Made by a program: the position numbers and the translations under genes
Part shown: in pieces, positions 6,479 to 10,917 of the stretch
How positions within the stretch are numbered: the first letter of the stretch is position 1
How the letters are laid out: every line of letters begins with the position of its first letter
The notes under the pieces: model-generated
What the model was told of the DNA's origin: nothing
The model's input: only the letters and a program-made list of their open reading frames with translations
Database searches by the model: none
NCBI GenBank assembly: GCA_040079635.1
Contig: JBEBJY010000076.1
Span: forward strand, 1 to 10,917
DNA: 10,917 nt
Direction: 5' to 3'
From: Aalborgiella sp040079635
GTDB taxonomy: Bacteria > Pseudomonadota > Gammaproteobacteria > Burkholderiales > Burkholderiaceae_C

Positions 6479-7993
6479 CTAATCCGTCATCACAAAATCA
6501 ATAAACCCACGCTCGACATTGGTGGAAATCAGTTTGACGCGGACTTTGTCACCCACAGCAACTTCAGATTGCACGTTGACCAATTTACCTTCAACCGGTG
6601 GCGAAAAAATACGCACCCACACGCCATAGGTTGAGCTGCCGGTGACGACAGCGTCGAAATACTGGCCGATGCGAGATTCCAGCATCAGCGCCGCTTCTGA
6701 CTTGCGCATGCGGCGCTCGACCTTTTGGGCGGCGTCCTCTTGCGCGGTGCAGTGCATGGCCAGCGCGCCCAGTTCGCTGTTGGAATACGGTGGGTGCGCG
6801 TTGCTGAGAGCTGCTTTGAGCATGCGCGAAGTGATCAAATCTGGGAAACGGCGGTTGGGCGCGGTGGAATGGGTGTAGTCGCGCACCGCCAAGCCAAAAT
6901 GCCCGATAGGCGCGCCGCCTGGCACCTCGACCACGTATTCACCGCGCCCCATGAGCTTGACGATGATGAGCGACAAATCGGGGAAACGCAGTGGGTCGGC
7001 CTTATGGCGCTTGGCCAAAAAGTGTTCCAAAGCTTTGGAATCAGGCTCACTGGGCAGCGTGTCGCCATATTCAGCCGCCACACCCACGATGCGCAGCCAG
7101 CGCTCGGGCGAGCGCACCACGCGCCGTAGCGACGCGCCACCGCGAGATGCCAAAAACCGCGCCGTGCAGCCGTTGGTGGCGATCATCACTTCTTCAATCA
7201 ACTGGCGGGCGCGGTTTTGCACTTGTTGCTGAATGTCGACCACGGCTTCACCGTCAAACTGGGCGCGGGGCTGGAAGGTTTCAAACTCTAGCGAGCCTTC
7301 GGTTCTGCGGCGTTTGCGCAGCTTTTGCGCCAAAGCATCTTGCGTGCGTAGCTGCGCTTCCATGCCTTTGACTGTGGCTGCCGCCTCGGGCAAAGCGCCC
7401 TCGCCGTCTATCCAGGCACTCACGGCGTCGTAGGCGAGCTTGGCTTGGTTACGCACTTTGGCGCGGTAAATCGTCGCACCAGCCAGTGAAGCATCGGCGC
7501 GAAAAACCATTTCCGTCACCACGGCCAAGCGGTCTTCGTGGGGGTTGAGCGAGGTTAAATCGGTGCACAGCTTGTTGGGCAGCATGGGGAAGATACGCGC
7601 TGAGGTGTAGACCGATGTGGTGTTGGTGCGGGCGTGGTCGTCAATCGGCGTGCCTTTTTTGACCAAGGCGTCCACATCGGCAATGGCGACCAACATTTTG
7701 ACTTTGCCGTCGGGCATGGCTTCACTGACGGTGAGCTGGTCTAAGTCTTCGGAATCGTCGTTGTCAATTGAGCACCACAACAAGCTGGTCATGTCTCGAA
7801 TATCTTCACCCGCGTCGTGTGCGGCACCGTGGATGCGGCTGAGTTGGTGTTCCACACTGGCTGAAAACTCGGGCAGCAAACCGCGCTCTGTCATCGCGGC
7901 AATGGAGATGCGCACCAAGTCTGAGCGCTGGTGGCGGTGCGAGCGCTCGTTGCTTTTGTCGCTTCTTTTGCCACTGTTTTTATCGTTGCTCAT
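6479..7993 (-). CDS. RNB-domain exoribonuclease (RNase II/R superfamily, short form)
   Basis: A 504-residue 3'-5' exoribonuclease. The RNB domain covers about residues 65-395: SIDNDDSEDLDQ (75-86) supplies the metal-binding acids Asp77, Asp83 and Asp85, and YTHSTAPNRRFPDLITSRML (373-392) is the conserved RNA-end-binding block of RNase II/R. A shortened S1-like strand set follows at about 445-504. It lacks the N-terminal cold-shock domains of E. coli RNase II (644 residues); in their place is a basic, Ser/Arg/His-rich tail (residues 6-25). The fourth catalytic-site acid of RNase II (Asp210) is Gln86 here, a variant I recall in other 'DLDQ' RNB proteins. The start could also be the ATG at 8008 (five residues longer); neither has a good ribosome site. 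Confidence 0.9.
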   Translation of the reverse strand: MSNDKNSGKRSDKSNERSHRHQRSDLVRISIAAMTERGLLPEFSASVEHQLSRIHGAAHDAGEDIRDMTSLLWCSIDNDDSEDLDQLTVSEAMPDGKVKMLVAIADVDALVKKGTPIDDHARTNTTSVYTSARIFPMLPNKLCTDLTSLNPHEDRLAVVTEMVFRADASLAGATIYRAKVRNQAKLAYDAVSAWIDGEGALPEAAATVKGMEAQLRTQDALAQKLRKRRRTEGSLEFETFQPRAQFDGEAVVDIQQQVQNRARQLIEEVMIATNGCTARFLASRGGASLRRVVRSPERWLRIVGVAAEYGDTLPSEPDSKALEHFLAKRHKADPLRFPDLSLIIVKLMGRGEYVVEVPGGAPIGHFGLAVRDYTHSTAPNRRFPDLITSRMLKAALSNAHPPYSNSELGALAMHCTAQEDAAQKVERRMRKSEAALMLESRIGQYFDAVVTGSSTYGVWVRIFSPPVEGKLVNVQSEVAVGDKVRVKLISTNVERGFIDFVMTD

Positions 7994-8014
7994 GCGTTCA
8001 ATATACATCTTCGC

Positions 8015-8028
8015 TTGATTTGAATCAA
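8015..8028 (+). promoter_or_regulatory. FNR/Anr/CRP-type operator, perfect consensus, class II spacing
   Basis: TTGAT-TTGA-ATCAA matches the FNR consensus at all ten defined bases. Its centre (8021.5) is 32 bases from the centre of a -10-like TAGACT (8051-8056), so transcription would begin near 8063 with the box at -41.5, the class II activator position, reading into the DUF2189 gene. There is no good -35, as expected for an activator-dependent promoter. The predicted leader is only about 8 bases. Confidence 0.6.
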
Positions 8029-8070
8029 ACAAACAATCACCCAAAAGTCATAGACTAAGATATCTAACGT

Positions 8071-8934
8071 ATGAACGCACCACTCCATTCTTCTTTAAAA
8101 ATCGAAGATCCCCTCATTCGCAGCATCACCCCCTTGCATCCACTGCAATGGTTGGCAATGGCTTGGTACGACATGTCGCGATGTGGCTGGGTCAGCTTTG
8201 CACATGGCTTGGTACTGGCGCTGCTAGGCTGGGCGATTTTGTTGCTGGCACATGACAAGTTTTGGCTGCTGGCGGGTGCGTTTTCAGGGTTTATGGTCAT
8301 CGCGCCTGTGCTGGCTACCAGCTTGTTTGCGCTTAGCCGTGCGCTGGAGCGCGGTGAAAAAGCCAATTTTGCCTTGGTACGCAAAGTGTGGACCAGCTGG
8401 CAGCAAAGCCATGACAACAAATGGGGCAACGACTACTGGGCGCTGGTGCAGTTTGGAAGTTTGCTTGCGTTGGCCGCGCTGGGTTGGGTGCTGACATCTG
8501 CCGCTTTTGTGACCCTGTTCACCCCCGTTCCTGTCAATTCCCCTCTCGAATTTGTACGCCATGTGGTCTTGGCCAAAGATGGTTTTGTGTTCGAACTGTG
8601 GCTAGGTTTGGGTGGTTTGCTGGCAGCGCCGATGTTTGCCTCTAGCGTAGTTTCTATCCCGTTGCTACTTGACCGACGCGTCACCTTGATGCAAGCCGTG
8701 CTCACCAGCTGGCGCACGGTGTTGGCCAACCCTGGGCCGATGGCGTTTTGGGCGTTTTTGATCATGGGGTTCACACTGCTAGGTTTGGCGTCTCTGCTAT
8801 TGGGCTTGATTTTTATCATGCCCATGCTGGGGCATGCTAGCTGGCACGCCTACCGCGATTTGGTGGATGTTTCCGACCTGCCTGAACGCACGCCAAGGCC
8901 TCAATCAATCGCTCAAACAGAGGCCAGACGCTGA
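8071..8934 (+). CDS. DUF2189 family integral membrane protein
   Basis: A 287-residue inner-membrane protein recognised as DUF2189 (PF09955) by the block RCGWVSFAHGLVLALLGWAI (37-56) and the closing HASWHAYRDLVD (255-266). Hydrophobic segments lie at about 42-60, 64-90, 125-150, 173-200 and 222-255, five to six helices, with a soluble loop at about 91-122 containing basic and Trp residues. The family has no known biochemical activity. It diverges from the ribonuclease gene across an intergenic region with a perfect FNR-type box, and its TGA stop overlaps the ATG of the next gene by one base (TGATG at 8932-8936), so the two are co-translated. The ATG at 8071 is the only sensible start, but lacks a good ribosome site. 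Confidence 0.88.
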   Translation: MNAPLHSSLKIEDPLIRSITPLHPLQWLAMAWYDMSRCGWVSFAHGLVLALLGWAILLLAHDKFWLLAGAFSGFMVIAPVLATSLFALSRALERGEKANFALVRKVWTSWQQSHDNKWGNDYWALVQFGSLLALAALGWVLTSAAFVTLFTPVPVNSPLEFVRHVVLAKDGFVFELWLGLGGLLAAPMFASSVVSIPLLLDRRVTLMQAVLTSWRTVLANPGPMAFWAFLIMGFTLLGLASLLLGLIFIMPMLGHASWHAYRDLVDVSDLPERTPRPQSIAQTEARR

Positions 8935-9146
8935 TGTTTGGCTACACCGAAGCCCAAATCGCCAGCTTTGGCATGACGTTTGGCGTGGGGGCTTTCATGC
9001 TGTACATGCTGTTCATCATTGGGCAGCTGGCGTGGGAGTCAAAAGCTGGCAAGTTTGGCGCTTTTGTGATTTTTTTAGGACTCGGCTTTGGGATGGTGGG
9101 CTTTGTGGCTAAGTATTTAATTCAGTGGTTTATGGGAATTAAATAA
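8934..9146 (+). CDS. DUF2788 family small membrane protein
   Basis: A 70-residue protein with two hydrophobic helices at about 12-31 (MTFGVGAFMLYMLFIIGQLA) and 41-62 (FGAFVIFLGLGFGMVGFVAKYL), separated by a short charged loop WESKAGKFG. The start MFGYTEAQIASFGMTFGVG and this loop match the pattern I know for DUF2788 (PF10981), a proteobacterial family of unknown role. Its ATG overlaps the DUF2189 stop codon, so translation is coupled and the two proteins may work together in the inner membrane, possibly under the FNR-type control upstream. Repeat copy 2 begins six bases after its stop codon. Confidence 0.85.
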   Translation: MFGYTEAQIASFGMTFGVGAFMLYMLFIIGQLAWESKAGKFGAFVIFLGLGFGMVGFVAKYLIQWFMGIK

Positions 9147-9152
9147 AATATT

Positions 9153-9221
9153 TGCTATAAATAATATAGCTGCTTAGGCAATAAATACGCCGACTAGAGC
9201 CATATTTAACATCTAAAATGC
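9153..9221 (+). repeat. Dispersed 69-bp repeat, copy 2
   Basis: Second copy, lying between the converging ends of the DUF2788 and SRPBCC genes. The core is at 9177-9192. Its left end is the cleanest hairpin of the three: GCTATA (9154-9159), five bases, TATAGC (9165-9170). The central palindrome is degraded here (GACTAGAGCC). It fills almost the whole 80-base intergenic gap and may serve as a weak bidirectional transcription end. Confidence 0.85.
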
Positions 9222-9226
9222 GAAGT

Positions 9227-9697
9227 TTAAGCCTCGCCGCCAAACTTTTTGGTCAAGTTATCAATATACTTTTCGACCATCTTTTCAAACTCGCCTTCCA
9301 CAATCGGCGCGACCACCATCTTCATCAAACTTGGCAGTGGAATCTCCAAATCACCGTTGATCTGCAGCACCAAATTGGTGGATTTTTTGTTGTCTCTGAT
9401 CGTCCAGCTACCCGACACCAAGGCATTGCCTTCGGACTTGATAGGCGACCACATCACCGTGCCTTTGGCTTTGTTGGACACGTATTTAGACGCGTAAATC
9501 GTTTGCAGATTGACCGAAGCGACGCCGATTTTCTCCATCTCCCAGCGGTAGCCACCGCCGCCTAAATCGACCAATTTGTCAACTTTAGGAAAGAAGCTGG
9601 CTGAAGTGGGCACATCTGACAGCACCGCAAACACGTCTGCCGCGCTGGCTTTGACGTCAAATTCGTAGCCTAAATCTATTTTTACATTGATGGTCAT
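9227..9697 (-). CDS. SRPBCC/START-like (polyketide cyclase-type) family protein
   Basis: A 156-residue soluble protein with the layout of the SRPBCC/Bet v 1-like fold. Residues 1-40 give the first strand and helix (YEFDVKASAADVFAVLSDVPTSASFFPKV, where ADVFAVLSD is the usual 'aeVwavlsD' motif). A long strand-rich centre follows with GGGGYRWEMEK (46-56) and SGSWTIRD (94-101), and a C-terminal amphipathic helix (EGEFEKMVEKYIDNLTKKF) closes the cavity. The family binds hydrophobic ligands or chaperones lipids and quinones; the ligand cannot be told. It starts 33 bases after cobC on the same strand, so it may be co-transcribed with cobS-cobC, although nothing ties it to cobalamin. A modest ribosome site (GAAAG) precedes the ATG. 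Confidence 0.85.
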   Translation of the reverse strand: MTINVKIDLGYEFDVKASAADVFAVLSDVPTSASFFPKVDKLVDLGGGGYRWEMEKIGVASVNLQTIYASKYVSNKAKGTVMWSPIKSEGNALVSGSWTIRDNKKSTNLVLQINGDLEIPLPSLMKMVVAPIVEGEFEKMVEKYIDNLTKKFGGEA

Positions 9698-9730
9698 GGT
9701 GCGCTTTCGGTAGTTTGATGGTGACTGACT

Positions 9731-10294
9731 TCAAGAATAATCGATATTTACACAACAACCAAACTCTACCACCGCCTGTGGCCATTGCTCGGGAGTTTCA
9801 ACTCGGTAAATACCCTGCTTCGCCAAACTGCATGCACGAATCACGCCAGCATGGGTGATCCATAGCACGTTATCAGCTTGGAGCGCTGCATGCTCGTCTA
9901 GCGCGGCTTTGACGCGCTGCAGCACCTCGTTGGCGCTCTCTTTGCCGCCAAAGCGGTGGTTGCCAAAATCAGCCGTCCAAGCATCAACAGCGGCTTTGGG
10001 AATATTTACCCACGGCTGGCCTTCAAAGTGTCCAAAATCCATCTCAGCCAACCGCCCATCGGTGCAAGTGCTTGATTTGATGGCTAAATCTGGCCGCATC
10101 AAAGCCAAAGCTGCGGCCAACTGCTGGCAGCGGCGAATTGGGGAAACTCTGCAAATGGTGTTTGCAGGAAGGGTTGCTGCTACAGATTTGGCAGCCGCTG
10201 TCGTCAAAGCCGCATCTGCCGCCACGTCTAAAGCGCCATAGCAAATGCCTGCGCCAATCAGCGGCTGGGCGTGGCGGGCTAGCCAGAGTTTCAT
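9731..10294 (-). CDS. cobC: Alpha-ribazole phosphatase-type histidine phosphatase
   Basis: A 187-residue member of the histidine phosphatase (phosphoglycerate mutase-like) superfamily. The active-site start LARHAQP gives Arg7 and His8 (RHA in place of the usual RHG), SPIRRCQQLA (51-60) holds the second arginine, RLAEMDFGHFEG (81-92) supplies Glu84, and ITHAGVIRA (146-154) supplies His148. All catalytic positions are present. Placement 10 bases after cobS supports assignment as CobC, which dephosphorylates alpha-ribazole 5'-phosphate (or adenosylcobalamin 5'-phosphate) in the last steps of cobalamin nucleotide-loop assembly. The close spacing argues for a cobS-cobC operon. Without the cobS neighbour it could only be called a generic histidine phosphatase. 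Confidence 0.88.
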   Translation of the reverse strand: MKLWLARHAQPLIGAGICYGALDVAADAALTTAAAKSVAATLPANTICRVSPIRRCQQLAAALALMRPDLAIKSSTCTDGRLAEMDFGHFEGQPWVNIPKAAVDAWTADFGNHRFGGKESANEVLQRVKAALDEHAALQADNVLWITHAGVIRACSLAKQGIYRVETPEQWPQAVVEFGCCVNIDYS

Positions 10295-10304
10295 GTCAAA
10301 CGAA

Positions 10305-10917
10305 TCATCCCAAACTCAGCGCCAAACCAAGGTAAAACGCCACTTCACACACCTGCTGCGTAGCGCCCAAGCAGTCGCCTGTGAAACCCTGCAAGCGCTT
10401 TGCAAAGAGTCGCCACATGTACAAGAAGGCGATGCTTGCAGCGACCATTGGCATCCATATAATTACTATTAAATCAATAGCATCATAGGCAATAAATACG
10501 CCGGCTATAGCCATAAATAGCCATAAAATAGCGATAAAAAGACTAAAGCCCGAAATTTGATCCGCCAACGGCTTAGATTTACTACCAGCGACATCACCCA
10601 CATGTTCCAGCAAACAAATGAGTAGCAGTGGAAAGGTGCGCGAAGCTACATGGGCTGCGAAGATGCCAACGACCATGGCTTCGGGGTTGACGTCGCCAAT
10701 CAGCGCCAGCAGCGACACTTTAGCAAGTAAAACCAACGCTACCGCGATCGCCCCAAATGCACCAACGCGGGAGTCTTTCATGATTTCTAAAGCGCGTTCG
10801 CGGTTGAGACTTCCACCCAAGCCGTCGGCAATATCCGCCAAACCATCTTCATGGAAAGCCCCCGTCAACATCACACTGAAAATCGTGCCCAAGACAGCAG
10901 CGACTAAAGGCGACAAC
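10305..10917 (-). CDS. cobS: Adenosylcobinamide-GDP ribazoletransferase, C-terminal part (5' end beyond right edge)
   Basis: A membrane enzyme joining adenosylcobinamide-GDP to alpha-ribazole (or its phosphate) to form cobalamin. The frame is open to the right edge, so the N-terminus is missing; about 204 residues remain. Counting from the right edge, FHEDGLADIADGLGG (about 21-35) is the conserved Asp-rich site, RALEIMKDSRVGAFG (41-55) the second signature, and GFTGDCLGATQQVCEVAFYL (177-196) the third. Hydrophobic helices fill the spaces between. Residues 129-151 are encoded by the third copy of the 69-bp repeat, in frame, giving a locally AT-rich hydrophobic stretch (FMAIAGVFIAYDAIDLIV). The three signature motifs flanking it are intact, so the enzyme may still work. 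cobC follows 10 bases downstream. Confidence 0.95.
   Translation of the reverse strand, partial: LSPLVAAVLGTIFSVMLTGAFHEDGLADIADGLGGSLNRERALEIMKDSRVGAFGAIAVALVLLAKVSLLALIGDVNPEAMVVGIFAAHVASRTFPLLLICLLEHVGDVAGSKSKPLADQISGFSLFIAILWLFMAIAGVFIAYDAIDLIVIIWMPMVAASIAFLYMWRLFAKRLQGFTGDCLGATQQVCEVAFYLGLALSLG
10464..10532 (+). repeat. Dispersed 69-bp repeat, copy 3, inside cobS
   Basis: Third copy, with the core at 10488-10503, inside the cobS coding frame on the opposite strand. The left hairpin is CTATT/AATAG, and the central palindrome GGCTATAGCC (10503-10512) is perfect. Its 69 bases equal 23 codons, so it adds no frameshift, and it has no in-frame stop in the cobS frame. Three tandem units follow at its right end: TAGCCATAAA (10508-10517), TAGCCATAAAA (10518-10528) and TAGCGATAAAAA (10529-10540). 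Confidence 0.88.

Noticed and set aside
6725..7371. Several plus-strand ORFs opposite the RNB gene
   Set aside because: They are high-GC mirror frames of a well-supported RNB coding sequence and show no domain.
8009..8044. TTG at 8044 as the start of the RNB protein
   Set aside because: It would run through the perfect FNR-type box, and two ATG codons with better context follow; the extra residues are not family-like.
1..10917. CRISPR array, tRNA, rRNA, transposase, integrase or replication origin
   Set aside because: Looked for on both strands; the only dispersed repeat is the 69-bp element, whose copies are too few and far apart to be an array.

Overview
The window looks like chromosomal DNA of a betaproteobacterium, most likely order Burkholderiales and perhaps Comamonadaceae. 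That placement is an inference from the gene set and protein texture: a YedI/DUF808 protein, DUF2189 and DUF2788 membrane proteins, a short RNB ribonuclease of the 'DLDQ' type, cobS-cobC and endonuclease III. No rRNA or tRNA gene is present to confirm it. Most of the window is moderately GC-rich and densely packed. No CRISPR array, transposase, integrase or tRNA was seen.

Positions 1-2400 read as accessory DNA. A left-edge partial gene on the minus strand diverges from a higB-higA type II toxin-antitoxin pair (337-1033). Next come a short unrecognised ORF (1120-1320) and a clearly AT-rich two-gene unit: a DUF2971 protein (1404-2129) and a small single-pass membrane protein (2140-2397), whose strong ribosome binding site overlaps the DUF2971 stop codon. 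This pair is the best candidate here for an uncharacterised system, but nothing in the sequence proves what it does.

Positions 2404-9150 are core-like and mostly in convergent or divergent pairs: a PLP aminotransferase (minus), nth (plus), an eRF1-domain-like small protein (minus), yedI/DUF808 (plus), a standalone CZB zinc-binding protein (minus), an RNB exoribonuclease (minus), and DUF2189 plus DUF2788 membrane proteins (plus, overlapping by one base). Two FNR/Anr/CRP-type boxes stand out. A perfect TTGAT-N4-ATCAA lies between the ribonuclease and DUF2189 genes, spaced as in a class II activated promoter for DUF2189-DUF2788. A near-perfect copy lies upstream of the eRF1-like gene. Together they suggest oxygen-responsive control of two loci.

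Positions 9227-10917 hold a minus-strand run: cobS (5' end beyond the window), cobC, and an SRPBCC/START-like protein. The cob genes act late in cobalamin synthesis, in nucleotide loop assembly.

The most unusual structure is a dispersed 69-bp repeat present three times (1036-1104, 9153-9221, 10464-10532), with a 16-base invariant core and a left-end hairpin that keeps its pairing although its bases differ. Two copies are intergenic. The third lies inside cobS in frame and encodes 23 residues of a hydrophobic segment.
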